Notes under the pieces: model-generated
The model's input: the letters and a program-made list of their open reading frames with translations, nothing else
Database searches by the model: none
What the model was told of the DNA's origin: nothing
Assembly: GCA_027487775.1 (NCBI GenBank)
Contig: JAIYCY010000021.1
Span: 186,001-250,000 of the forward strand
Direction of reading: 5' to 3'
DNA: 64,000 bases
Source: Planctomycetaceae bacterium
Lineage (GTDB): Bacteria; Planctomycetota; Phycisphaerae; Tepidisphaerales; Tepidisphaeraceae
Made by a program: the position numbers and the translations under genes
In this document: positions 37,201 to 45,570 of the stretch, one piece after another
Layout of the letters: the number at the start of each line of letters is the position of its first letter
How positions within the stretch are numbered: position 1 is the first letter of the stretch

Positions 37201-38198
37201 ATGACGCACAGAACGTAATCGTCACCGGAGCGATCGAAACGTCGAGCTATTTCAACTTCAACACCAACGACGGTTCTTTCTCGAGCGGGTCCATCACCGT
37301 TCCTGGTGGCATAGGAATTTCCGCGAAGAACGTTGCGATCAACGGAGATCTGTCGTCAACCGGCGGCGGCAGTCTCATGCTCTATGCTGCGGAAACACTC
37401 GAAGTCTCAGGCGGGATAAGTTTTCCCGGGTCAGTTGCGGAGATTTACGGCACAGGGCGCATTGACCTGAACGACTTGGTCGTGTTCGAGGCAAGTCTTG
37501 GTGGTGGCGACTACTTTTTCTCTGCAGGATCGGTCGTCCAAGCAAATGGCTTTCAAGTTTCCGCCGATAACACACGCATCCACATGGGCGGCAACGCCCT
37601 TGAAGCAAGCACGATCACGATTAGTAACGGCCAACTTTACGTTAGCCAAATGGGTCTTGCAGGTGGGACGACAGCGTTTCAGAACAACGCGACCATCCAT
37701 CCCGAAGGAGCCGCTCCCGGCCCGACCGCATTGAACATCCTCGGTGACGTCAACTGGTACACCGAAAACGGCTTCCTGAAGTTGGACATGGCCAACGCTG
37801 CCGGCGCGGCGGGTGGCGGGTGGGACGCGCTGTTCATCGACGGCGCGCTGACCCTCGATGCCCAAGGTGGATCGCTCACCATCCAATTGAACACATTCGA
37901 TCTGATTGCGTTCGGCGAGTCGCTCAACTTCAACCCGGCTCAGAACTACAGCTGGACCCTCATCCAAGCCGCCGGCGGAATCTTTGGCTACGACCCTGAC
38001 ATGGTTCAGTTGGACCTCACGGGCTTCGCGAATTCGCTCTACGGCGACTTCTCGCTCCAACTCGATCCCACCGAAACCACGCTGAACCTCGTCTACGTCA
38101 CTGCCATTCCTGAACCCACAACGCTCGGCCTCCTTTCGATCGGCGTCCTCACGCTCCAGCGAAGGCGACGAAAGACTCGCTCCCTCACGAGTCGTTGA
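34293..38198 (+). CDS. Very large PEP-CTERM protein with long internal repeats
   Basis: The 1301-residue exported protein has a signal peptide (residues 1-33: AVSVIAMLTGGLTAPSIALA) and ends in IPEPTTLGLLSIGVLTLQRRRR. The first half holds four related units, each with a Q-x-x-P-x-GxG/D segment: LLQSVPVGSGLAHGIVTG (near residue 208), LLQPNPNGTGPAGGIQTG (326), FEQPDPTGSGTEGGVTTG (445) and ISQSFPTGTDTDDGIHVG (573). The spacing is about 118-128 residues. The architecture resembles filamentous adhesins and autotransporter passenger domains, with strands such as VDGSINAG and VNGSIHAG. No recognised catalytic motif is present. The ribosome binding site is weak (GAGTTCTGAACC). A surface or matrix adhesin is the likely role. 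Confidence 0.86.
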   Translation: MLNPNSFSRIRRAAVSVIAMLTGGLTAPSIALADSGDLIIGDFGGSSTGMSLGSNRLDANAPGANLDVADFAAAVDYANSLSNLAERGSLFISTGNVGSGNVVLPAGQVLSFDHPMGNPDGQSVLRIEANQDVSVFGDITHNTMTGDALHLAISSDGNIYLDASGSFLLNEGSLSLEAEGSVEINGLVSASGYDIFANGRISTPDITTSGTVNLLQSVPVGSGLAHGIVTGSITTTGQMGNNGIQLYSNAVRVDGSINAGSLDMIHRGNSEGESFVVTGEINLSNGDLGLTIETDGRVEVQGSIQSDNEHATIVTANGGIQLGQVTVGGNMRLLQPNPNGTGPAGGIQTGSITLTGSEGSSALEFETAMPVFIDGDVSAGGLNSQPPDLSVDSDFTITGSVFLNEGTYNSFNIESGGDVEIGGEVTHATYFKIQANGGIKTGDVTSNGVIIFEQPDPTGSGTEGGVTTGALTGATEGVLFNTGMPVTVNGSIHAGSLSAYGPESSSNGVGASVGVGFVVSGDIDVTGSPMSAQTNAAISIDTLGSIQIDGSIVNHSGEGVDLMANGAIRTGDITAGGNLSISQSFPTGTDTDDGIHVGSILLSGNSLGNNSLQISSALSILVDGPITADRVDIGPGNGDGYTGLTINGEVDVGELGEMNISHRGEVIIRGNFTGRQLTVYNDRDESSFESGSIQTTEAVEINVGRSVIISGDLIAADGQVRSNAEADLLGISAGDSDIFVAGDVLASRWVEFKHRSAQIGGSIAVTSNLTANPQYPNRFSSEGSGTFELNGDLTVQRGFISIEHENGISIDGTTTSDNGEIGLTSYLGPIQTGDLTAALGISVQAGTDPVVLGHVNTGGRFMLSGNDVTIGNIIVSIGTTNDPGQIEFITHSGPGSLTTGDMSAREIQLQNYQTLNLGDVYAEDRVKFEVDQGPLHITAGRIEGSTVMFERAQEVTVVADLIKGSEIVFYDAQNVIVTGAIETSSYFNFNTNDGSFSSGSITVPGGIGISAKNVAINGDLSSTGGGSLMLYAAETLEVSGGISFPGSVAEIYGTGRIDLNDLVVFEASLGGGDYFFSAGSVVQANGFQVSADNTRIHMGGNALEASTITISNGQLYVSQMGLAGGTTAFQNNATIHPEGAAPGPTALNILGDVNWYTENGFLKLDMANAAGAAGGGWDALFIDGALTLDAQGGSLTIQLNTFDLIAFGESLNFNPAQNYSWTLIQAAGGIFGYDPDMVQLDLTGFANSLYGDFSLQLDPTETTLNLVYVTAIPEPTTLGLLSIGVLTLQRRRRKTRSLTSR

Positions 38199-38385
38199 TC
38201 TCTGACTGCTTCCACTGCCAAGCGCAGGAGCAAAGAGCAATTGACCCACGCCCGCCCGACTGGCGATGCGTGTGACGCTGTGGCTGGTGTTGTGATCGCA
38301 ACGGGATTGGTGGATGTTGAAGCCCGCGCTGCCGTTACGATGATTTTTCGCCGGCCATATGAACGAGATATGCGTGTGAGGAAGC

Positions 38386-38416
38386 AAAAGGCCCCTCATA
38401 TGATCGAGGGCCTTTT
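38386..38416. terminator. Bidirectional terminator between the repeat protein and tRNA-Arg
   Basis: AAAAGGCCCCTC and GAGGGCCTTTT form a hairpin (one bulged C) around an 8-base loop. Runs of A at one side and T at the other allow use from both strands. It serves tRNA-Arg on the minus strand and possibly the 34293 gene. Confidence 0.75.
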
Positions 38417-38443
38417 GCCGTAAGTCTATACAAGGTAAGGGAA

Positions 38444-38517
<74 letters not shown>

Positions 38518-38546
38518 TGCGTTGGGCTCATGAATCTATCATGAAC

Positions 38547-39656
38547 TCACGACAAATTCACCGGCATGATCACATACAAAAAGGAACTGCCTGCCTTGAG
38601 CAGGCCTGGGCTGCGCGGATTGGACAGTTCGAGGCTGACCTCATCCTGGTTGATGACTTTCAGAGCTTCGCCGAGGAATGTCGGATTGAATCCGATCGCC
38701 AGATCTGCGCCGTCGAATTTGCAGTGGAAATCGACCTTTGCTTCGCCGGCTTCGGGGTTTCGGCTGGTGAGGACGAGTCCTGCGTTGCGGCTGAATTCGA
38801 GTCGAACGCCTTTGCTGTCATCGCTGGTCAGGAGGGACGCGCGGCGCACAGCGGACAGGAAGTCGGCTGTGCCTGCGATCATTTTTTTATCGGTGTTTTT
38901 CGGGATCACATCTTCATACGGAGGGAATTGTCCTTCGAGCAGGTTGGTCACGAGTGTTGCATCGGTCGTGCTGAAGACGGCTTGATTTTCTGCGACCTTG
39001 ATGCGGACGGTTTCTTCGGGGCTGGTCAAGAGCTTTTCGACGAGGCTGAGTGCTTTGGCGGGGATGATGGACTTGCTACCGATTCTGGATTTGTGGGTGG
39101 GTGCGGTTAGATCTCCGCGTGCCAGGGCCAATCGTCGTCCGTCGGTGGCGACGAAGACCAGTTGGGAAGCTTCAGGGACCATGAGCACGCCGTTGAACGC
39201 GTATCGTGTTCCTTGGCGATCGGTGGCGAAGACGGTTTGAGCGATCAGTTGTTTAAGGGTTCCAGCCGACAACTCGATCTCGGCGGTTCCTTCGTGCTCT
39301 GGGATTGGCGGAAAGTCAGCCGCCGACTGAGTGAGTAGTTTAAAGTGGCTATCTGCTCCCCGGACGTGCATTTCGCTTCCTTCGACGGTGAGGCTTAACG
39401 TATCGTCTGAGCTTTCACGGACGATATCGCGCAAGCGGTCTGCCTGGACGAGCGTCTGTCCCGGTTGGTCGATTTGCACTTGTCCATCGACGAATGTGAT
39501 GGCGACTTCGAGGTCTGTACCTTCGACCATCAACCGATCATTTTCGGCTGTCAGTTTCACGCAGCTCAACACCGGCTTGGGACTCCGTGTTGGAACCACG
39601 GTCGAAGTCACCGAGACCGCCTGCAGCAATGCCGCTCGATTGCAGATCACCTTCAT
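38547..39656 (-). CDS. dnaN: DNA polymerase III subunit beta (sliding clamp)
   Basis: The 369-residue protein is the normal length for DnaN. It forms the ring that tethers DNA polymerase III to DNA. Visible family features are VSTVVPTRSPKPVLSCVKL, the LTAENDRLMVEGTDLEVAI strand, QSAADFPPIP, FATDRQGTRYAFNGVLM, TDGRRLALA, and the C-terminal SSFLYVIMPVNLS, the usual DnaN ending. ATG 39656 is preferred over an upstream GTG (39671) because GGAAGG lies 7 bases before it. No dnaA gene is adjacent in this window. The divergent intergenic region upstream contains DnaA-box-like sequences. Confidence 0.97.
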   Translation of the reverse strand: MKVICNRAALLQAVSVTSTVVPTRSPKPVLSCVKLTAENDRLMVEGTDLEVAITFVDGQVQIDQPGQTLVQADRLRDIVRESSDDTLSLTVEGSEMHVRGADSHFKLLTQSAADFPPIPEHEGTAEIELSAGTLKQLIAQTVFATDRQGTRYAFNGVLMVPEASQLVFVATDGRRLALARGDLTAPTHKSRIGSKSIIPAKALSLVEKLLTSPEETVRIKVAENQAVFSTTDATLVTNLLEGQFPPYEDVIPKNTDKKMIAGTADFLSAVRRASLLTSDDSKGVRLEFSRNAGLVLTSRNPEAGEAKVDFHCKFDGADLAIGFNPTFLGEALKVINQDEVSLELSNPRSPGLLKAGSSFLYVIMPVNLS

Positions 39657-39671
39657 GCCCGCACCTTCCAC

Positions 39672-40278
39672 TCGATTGCCCTAAAATTCAACCCCTTACC
39701 CTAACCCGCCGATCTCGTCTCACCGTCCGATTTGAACCTCGCCCGAGAAGACTTCGATTCTCAGTCGTTCCGAGCCTGATGAGTGTATCTCCTCCATGAA
39801 TGACTAGAAAATCTTTGAATAGTCGTAAGGGTGGTAGGCTTGCGCGTTTTGGGGATAGAGTCGGAAACATCTCATTAAACGGATATCTGACAGGCTGTTA
39901 CAGCATCGATTCTCGGACCATGGCTGTGGATAACTTGTCGTATCGTCTGGATTGTTCGCTGTCATATCGGGGTCGGAGGTGACAGGCGTCATGGCTGTTG
40001 GTGGTTGCCTGTCGGTGTTGATGCTCCCTTGTGACAGCGGCGCGTCGCACGACCCCAGAGTCATCCACAGTTCATCTACATTGACTGTCATGAAGCTGTC
40101 CCCACTTGCTCCACAATCCACATGCGGTTTGTGAATCGATTTTGGGCGATTGATTTTCTTAACAGGGTTCGGGGAGTCCGGTGTGTTCTGTTGGTCATCG
40201 AGGGTTTTATGAGGGTCAAGTGCCAATGCTCGTGATGTTTGGTCAACTCATCGCCCGCTCTTACAATGTCTGCTTCAC
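39672..40278. other. Possible replication origin (DnaA boxes) upstream of dnaN
   Basis: This 600-base non-coding region contains one perfect DnaA box, TTATCCACA on the minus strand (39925-39933), a near match TCATCCACA (40071-40079) and a weaker one CAATCCACA (40114-40122). AT-rich patches lie near 39800-39890 and 40138-40160. Location next to dnaN fits an oriC, but the absence of dnaA and the low number of perfect boxes keep this tentative. Confidence 0.42.
40239..40267 (+). promoter_or_regulatory. Promoter of the 40279 membrane protein, nearly leaderless
   Basis: TTGGTC (40239-40244), a 17-base spacer and TACAAT (40262-40267) resemble a sigma-70 promoter. Transcription would start about five bases before ATG 40279, leaving no room for a ribosome binding site. 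Confidence 0.4.
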
Positions 40279-42081
40279 ATGAACGACGAAACGCCCCTAC
40301 TGCGCAGCGTGGATTGGAAGAGTGTTTTACCCTTCACACAGATTTTCCGGGCATTCCGGATTGCGATTCATCCGTCGAAGCTTCTTTTGATGCTCGTGGG
40401 CATTATCAGCATTTATGCCGGCGGCCGGTTGCTGGACACGTTTTACTGGACAGATCGGCCTGTTTCGGGGGAGATTGGTCAGGTCCACGAGCAGGTGCTT
40501 TTTGATCGTGGTCAGACCGATTTTGGTGAGGTTCGGCGTGCTGTTCTGGATCGTAGCAGGCAGCAGCTTGAGCAGCTTCGTGCGGATTTGATGGAGCGTG
40601 AGCGTGCGGATGGAACGACGGTTGATCCGCAGAAGTTTGATCGCAAGAGCATGATCGCGGTCATCGAGCGGACCCGCGACCGTCGGGCTCAGGCCGCGCG
40701 TGAGGCGTATGAAGCGTTGAAGGAGCCTTCGCGTACAGATCGCGAGTCGCGTGATGCCGCGATCCGAACCGTTTATCGTGAAGCCGCCGTCGAGGCTGGG
40801 TTGGCGAGTCAGTCTGCTTCGCGCGGGCCTTTCATGACATTTTTGGATTACACAACATCTCAGGTCGATGAGATAGCTCTTGGTGTGATTCGGTTCGATT
40901 GGTTGCCCGGTGAGAATCGCGAGCCCGGCCGCTCGGGCGTTTTTCTGGGTCTTTATCGTCTTCTCTTTGTGGCACCGAGTTGGGCGATCACGCATTACCC
41001 GGTCGCGACGTTGATTCTCGGCGCGTGGTCGCTGCTTGTTTGGGCCGTCGTAGGCGGGGCGGTCGCGCGTATCGCGGCCGTTCACGTCGCACGTGATGAG
41101 ACGATTTCCATCCGACAAGCGCTTCGTTTTAGCCTTGCGAAGTTGTTGAGCTTTGTCAGTGCTCCCCTTCTCCCACTCGCGTTGATTGGTGTTTGTGCAT
41201 TGATCTTTTCGCTGGCGGGATGGCTTAGCGAGCTTCGTTATCTGGGTCCGACCTGGTCGATCATCGTGGGCGGGCTGTTCGTTGTCGTCATCGGGATCGG
41301 TCTATTCATGGCGTGCACCATGCTGGGCACGTTTGGCGGATTCGGGCTGATGTACCCGACGATCGCGGTGGAAGGCTCGGACAGTTTCGATGCGATCAGC
41401 CGCAGTTTTAGTTATGTGTTTGCGCGTCCGTGGAAGATGGCTTTTTACAATCTGGTCGCGATCGTCCACGCGTCGCTTACGTATTTGTTCCTGCGTTTCA
41501 TGGTTTTCCTGACGCTCGCGCTGGTGCATTATTTCCTGACGGTCTGGACCAATGACCGTGGCCCTGACGGGACGAGCAGCTTTGCCAACGTTCTGGTCAG
41601 CCCGGACGGATTCTGGCATCTCGGCGCGGCCCCGACTTACGCCAGCCTCACGACCGCCGAGTCGATCGCGTGGATCGGCACGAGTTTCTGGCTCTACCTC
41701 TTCCTCGGTTTGCTCGGTGCGTTTGTGCTATCGGTTTACCTTTCGACCAACACGATCATTTATTATCTGCTGCGTCAGGATGTCGATGCGACCGAGTTGG
41801 ACGACGTTTACCTCGAGCCCGACGCCGAGGATTTCGATGACGGCCCGGAACCCGAACCCGAAGCGCCGTCCGACTCCAAGCCCCAGCCAAAGCCTGAAGC
41901 CCAGGCCGATCCAAAGCCGGGCACAGCCTCCGATGTAAGTTCGTCGCCCGACACGTCGCCCGACTCATCGACCACCGCATCGACCACCGCATCGACCCAT
42001 GAATCGCCAGCCGAGTCGAGCGCATCGCCTCAGCCAGCTCAGGATCCCGCACCGAATGCAGATGAGTCGAAGCCGACGTGA
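40279..42081 (+). CDS. Polytopic membrane protein of unknown function
   Basis: The 600-residue protein is not assigned to a characterised family. One membrane segment lies near residues 34-52 (KLLLMLVGIISIYAGG). It is followed by a charged, probably coiled, region (70-180, rich in Arg, Glu and Gln), then about five hydrophobic segments between 220 and 500 (ATLILGAWSLLVWAVVGG, LLPLALIGVCALIFSLAG, WSIIVGGLFVVVIGIGLFMA, FLVFLTLALVHYF-like and LYLFLGLLGAFVLSVYLS). The last 90 residues are an acidic, Pro/Ser/Thr-rich low-complexity tail. It is 89 bases ahead of a sugar ABC transporter and may belong to the same unit. Similar conserved hypothetical membrane proteins occur in planctomycetes, as far as I recall. 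Confidence 0.82.
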   Translation: MNDETPLLRSVDWKSVLPFTQIFRAFRIAIHPSKLLLMLVGIISIYAGGRLLDTFYWTDRPVSGEIGQVHEQVLFDRGQTDFGEVRRAVLDRSRQQLEQLRADLMERERADGTTVDPQKFDRKSMIAVIERTRDRRAQAAREAYEALKEPSRTDRESRDAAIRTVYREAAVEAGLASQSASRGPFMTFLDYTTSQVDEIALGVIRFDWLPGENREPGRSGVFLGLYRLLFVAPSWAITHYPVATLILGAWSLLVWAVVGGAVARIAAVHVARDETISIRQALRFSLAKLLSFVSAPLLPLALIGVCALIFSLAGWLSELRYLGPTWSIIVGGLFVVVIGIGLFMACTMLGTFGGFGLMYPTIAVEGSDSFDAISRSFSYVFARPWKMAFYNLVAIVHASLTYLFLRFMVFLTLALVHYFLTVWTNDRGPDGTSSFANVLVSPDGFWHLGAAPTYASLTTAESIAWIGTSFWLYLFLGLLGAFVLSVYLSTNTIIYYLLRQDVDATELDDVYLEPDAEDFDDGPEPEPEAPSDSKPQPKPEAQADPKPGTASDVSSSPDTSPDSSTTASTTASTHESPAESSASPQPAQDPAPNADESKPT

Positions 42082-42170
42082 TGGATTAGAATCGCATCAT
42101 CCCGGAAGCTCTGAGCGATCTGGCTGTGTAGTCATCGCTAAGGCTTGGCAACGAACCAGAGGAGCAGGAG

Positions 42171-43679
42171 ATGTCTAGAGCAGGCGGATCATCTTTTCCT
42201 CCCGGCTTGCCGATTCTTGTGCTGATTTTGGTAGCTGCTTGTGCATGGTTGATTCAGCTCTTCGTTGCTCGAGCGGATGAGAATCCGGACGATCTACGGA
42301 TGTGGATTTTCGCGACTTCGCATCGCGATACGTATCTGTTGCCCATTCCCGGTTCGGGCGAGCAGCCGTTGGTCGATTCATTTAAGGCCATGCACGGTCG
42401 CGGTGTGCGGATTGAATTGACGCATGCCCGCGCGCTCGACACGCGGCTCCTATCGCTTTTTCAATCCAATGCGCGAGGCGAGAAGCTTCCTGATGTGGTG
42501 AAGATCGAGATCGGATCGGTCGGCAAGTTTCTGCGAGTCCCCGCCGACGATGTTCAGTTTTTACCGTTGAATTCTTTTTTTGAGCGAGAGGGTCTTTTCG
42601 AGAAGACCGTCACCGCGCGTCTGGCGCCCTGGACGCGTGATGGTCAGATTTTCGGCGTGCCACACGACGTTCATCCTGTGACTCTCACCTACCGACACGA
42701 CCTCTGGACGGAGGCGGGCATCGATCTCGAATCCGTCGTCACATGGAGCGATTTCGCCTCGGCGGCCCGACGTTATCGTGAATTCTGGCGAGCGCGCGGG
42801 CATCCCGAGCGTGTCGCGCTTGAGCTCACCCCTTCCGCACCGGGCGATCTCATCACGCTGCTGCTTCAGCGTGATTTGAATATTGTCGACCAATCTCTTT
42901 CCGTTCATTTGAGCGACCCGCGCGTGGTTGACACTGTCGCTCAATATGCGAGATGGGTCGCAGGCGGGGACAAGTTTGCTGGTCCGACATCTTCTGGCGG
43001 AAACAACTGGGTCAATGACCTTGAACGAGGTGATGTCGGGGCACTGCTCACACCCGATTGGCGTGTCAGCTACATCCGCAGCGTCTCCAGTGGTTTGGAG
43101 AACAAGCTCCGCATGCGCACACTGCCGCTTTTCGAACCCGGCGGACGCCCCACCAGTACCGCCGGCGGAACGATGGTCGCCATTCCCCGCCACGCTCGCG
43201 ATCCGGAAGCAAGCTGGCAACTCATCAAGCACCTTCTCTTCACCCCTGAAGGTCTCGAAGCCCGTCGCGTTCGATCCGACATCCTTCCGCCACAACGCGA
43301 CGCCTGGGTTCATCCCGCCTACGACTCGCCTGACATCATCTACGGCGGACTCGCAACCCAACGATTCTTCGCCAATCTCGCGGACTTCGTTCCTGAGCGA
43401 CACGCTACAGCCTACAGCGGCTTGGCAGCGGGTCGTCTTTCGCTTGCCCTCCTCGACGCCACCCGCGCCGTCGAGCAAAACGCGACCGAAGATCAGCTTC
43501 GCGTCATCATTCAGTCGTCGCTCGAAGAGGCACAACGCGAAGTCGAAACGCAGATCAACTTTCAGCGTATCGACAAGCCTGAGTCGCTTAAAGCGGTGAG
43601 TCTGGCGCATCAACTTCCATTCCCCGTGGCGGCAACGCACCGGAGCGAAATCGATGAGAGCGAGGGGATCTTGCCATGA
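42171..43679 (+). CDS. Sugar ABC transporter, extracellular solute-binding protein
   Basis: The 502-residue protein is the receptor of a carbohydrate importer. ATG follows an AGGAGCAGGAG site. The N-terminal hydrophobic stretch contains VAAC (Cys24), a possible lipobox, though hydrophobic residues continue after the Cys, so a membrane anchor is also possible. LPDVVKIEIGSVGKFL, GQIFGVPHDVHPVTLTYRHD and FTPEGLEARR are in the order found in MalE-like binding proteins (SBP_bac_1). Its stop overlaps the next gene by four bases (ATGA). Together with the two permeases it forms a MalFG-type unit. The substrate cannot be read from sequence. Confidence 0.9.
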   Translation: MSRAGGSSFPPGLPILVLILVAACAWLIQLFVARADENPDDLRMWIFATSHRDTYLLPIPGSGEQPLVDSFKAMHGRGVRIELTHARALDTRLLSLFQSNARGEKLPDVVKIEIGSVGKFLRVPADDVQFLPLNSFFEREGLFEKTVTARLAPWTRDGQIFGVPHDVHPVTLTYRHDLWTEAGIDLESVVTWSDFASAARRYREFWRARGHPERVALELTPSAPGDLITLLLQRDLNIVDQSLSVHLSDPRVVDTVAQYARWVAGGDKFAGPTSSGGNNWVNDLERGDVGALLTPDWRVSYIRSVSSGLENKLRMRTLPLFEPGGRPTSTAGGTMVAIPRHARDPEASWQLIKHLLFTPEGLEARRVRSDILPPQRDAWVHPAYDSPDIIYGGLATQRFFANLADFVPERHATAYSGLAAGRLSLALLDATRAVEQNATEDQLRVIIQSSLEEAQREVETQINFQRIDKPESLKAVSLAHQLPFPVAATHRSEIDESEGILP

Positions 43680-44539
43680 AGCGACGCACCGCGCCTTACC
43701 TTTTTGTCGCGCCCTGGCTCGTCCTGTTTTGCGTTTTCATGGCCTGGCCGCTGGTCAGAAGTTTCTACCTTGCCTTGCATCGCCCGATCGCCGGGGGCGA
43801 CTTTGTTTTTGATCCCTTTGCCAATGTCAGTTTTCTGGTTCAGGATCAGCTTTTCTGGCGAGCGATCATCAACACCTTTTATTTTGCGTGTCTTTACCTG
43901 GCTTTGCAGGTTCCGCTTTCGCTGGCCCTTGCGCTTTTGCTGGATCGACGTGATGTCCGCGCTCGCGGATTTTTCAGACTCGCTTTTTTCAGCACACACC
44001 TTGTCGGGTCGGTCTTCGTCGCGGTCATCGCCAACATCATTCTCGGGAGCCGTCGCGGGCTGATGAACCAGTTGCTGATCATGGTGGGCAACGAGCCGGT
44101 CGCATTTCTCTCCAAGCCGGAATGGGTCATGCCCATGATTGTGCTGTCTGCACTTTGGCTTGGTGTGGGTTATGGCATGATTTACATGCTTGCAGCGCTC
44201 CAATCCGTGGACCGCGAGCTTTACGACGCTGCCAGCGTCGACGGGGCCGGGCCGGTCGCGCGGTTTATGAACGTGACGCTTCCCGGCATCGCACGTGTAC
44301 TTAGTTTTCTGACGCTGATCGGCTTTGTCGGAGCATTGCAACTCTTCGAACTGCCCTACGTGATGTTCCAGGGCTTTGGCCCCGGGTTTCGCGCGATCAC
44401 GATCGTGGGCTATCTCTTTTCAACCGGGTTCGAAGTCGGTGACCTGCCCTACGCGAGCACTGTCGGATGGGCGCTTGCCATCATCGTTGGCATGATCGCG
44501 CTGATCCAGATGCGTCTTGGAAGGAGATTCTCACAATGA
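43676..44539 (+). CDS. Sugar ABC transporter permease (MalF-like)
   Basis: The 287-residue protein has six membrane segments (for example YLFVAPWLVLFCVFMAWPL at residues 5-23). The cytoplasmic EAA loop is YDAASVDGAGPVARFMNVTL near residues 182-201, which contacts the ATPase. It overlaps the binding-protein gene and the second permease gene by four bases each, so the three are tightly coupled. Confidence 0.93.
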   Translation: MKRRTAPYLFVAPWLVLFCVFMAWPLVRSFYLALHRPIAGGDFVFDPFANVSFLVQDQLFWRAIINTFYFACLYLALQVPLSLALALLLDRRDVRARGFFRLAFFSTHLVGSVFVAVIANIILGSRRGLMNQLLIMVGNEPVAFLSKPEWVMPMIVLSALWLGVGYGMIYMLAALQSVDRELYDAASVDGAGPVARFMNVTLPGIARVLSFLTLIGFVGALQLFELPYVMFQGFGPGFRAITIVGYLFSTGFEVGDLPYASTVGWALAIIVGMIALIQMRLGRRFSQ

Positions 44540-45417
44540 CATCCTCCGACGCCCTTTCATCCAACATCCGCATCACTGATGAACCGAAAGTAACCAGCCG
44601 AACCTGGCTGATGCATATTCTGCTTGTTCTTGCGACGATCGTCATTCTTTTTCCTGTTCTCTGGCTGCTCTGTGCATCGTTTAAGCAGCCTCAAGACCTA
44701 TTCAGTTCCGTGCTGCTTCCGTGGGGCGGACTCGATCGGCTGACCCTGGACAACTATCGACGTCTCTTCGGCGATCAGCCTTTTGCGAGGTGGTTCGTCA
44801 ATAGCGTGACGCTTGCATCGACGATGTCTGTCACGACCGTGCTGCTCTCCAGCCTTGGGGGATTCGCATTGGCGAAGTACCAGTTTGCCGGTCGTGGGAT
44901 CCTGATGGGCATGATGTTTGCGACGATGCTTCTGCCGGGTCAGATGCTGTTGCCCAGCAGTTACGAGCTGATGCGGAATCTCGGTTGGATCGACAGTTAT
45001 CTGGCCATTTTGGTGCCGGGTGCGGTGAGTGTTTTTGGCATGTTTCTCTTCATGCAATCGATGAAGGGTTTGCCGGACGAGCTTTTGGACGCGGGTCGGA
45101 TCGACGGATGTTCAGAGCTTCGGCTTTGGTGGGACGTCGCATTACCGACGGTTCGGCCGATGACGGGCGCATTCACGCTGATGACTTTTTTGGGCGCGTG
45201 GAACGGGTTTCTCTGGCCTCAGATCGTTTTGCAGGATGCGGACAAATACACGCTTCCGATCGGGCTGGCCAACATGGTCTCCATGCCGGAGTATCAATCT
45301 GATTATGGCGTGCTGATGGCGGGCACGCTTCTGGCGGTGCTTCCGGTGGTTGTGCTCTTCTTCGCGCTTCAGCGTGAATTCGTCGCAGGGCTGACCAGTG
45401 GTGCGGTGAAGGGCTGA
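44536..45417 (+). CDS. Sugar ABC transporter permease (MalG-like)
   Basis: The 293-residue protein starts at ATG 44536 (AGGAG 10 bases upstream), which overlaps the previous stop. It is a MalG-type inner-membrane permease with LPDELLDAGRIDGCSELRLW as its EAA loop near residues 186-205. Other family stretches are ILFPVLWLLCASFK and TFLGAWNGFLWPQIVL. No ATP-binding subunit follows; the next gene is on the other strand. Confidence 0.93.
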   Translation: MTSSDALSSNIRITDEPKVTSRTWLMHILLVLATIVILFPVLWLLCASFKQPQDLFSSVLLPWGGLDRLTLDNYRRLFGDQPFARWFVNSVTLASTMSVTTVLLSSLGGFALAKYQFAGRGILMGMMFATMLLPGQMLLPSSYELMRNLGWIDSYLAILVPGAVSVFGMFLFMQSMKGLPDELLDAGRIDGCSELRLWWDVALPTVRPMTGAFTLMTFLGAWNGFLWPQIVLQDADKYTLPIGLANMVSMPEYQSDYGVLMAGTLLAVLPVVVLFFALQREFVAGLTSGAVKG

Positions 45418-45570
45418 TCGATTTTCTTCAGTCGATCGATTCTCTTTGGCTGTGGGTGCGAGATTTTTTTCTTGGACCGCGAGGTTCGTCGTTGGGCCAT
45501 TGCGTTTTGGGATAGCGTCTTACGTCTGAAGCATGGTCACCCTCGCGCGTGATCGGTCCAGTCTGAAAGA

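Noticed and set aside
39804..40226. 140-codon open frame in the putative origin region
   Set aside because: No start signal and a composition unlike neighbouring genes; it spans the DnaA-box-like sites and is most likely non-coding.
42561..43640. 359-codon frame antisense to the solute-binding protein
   Set aside because: Overlaps a clear ABC transporter gene; Arg-rich and without domain support.
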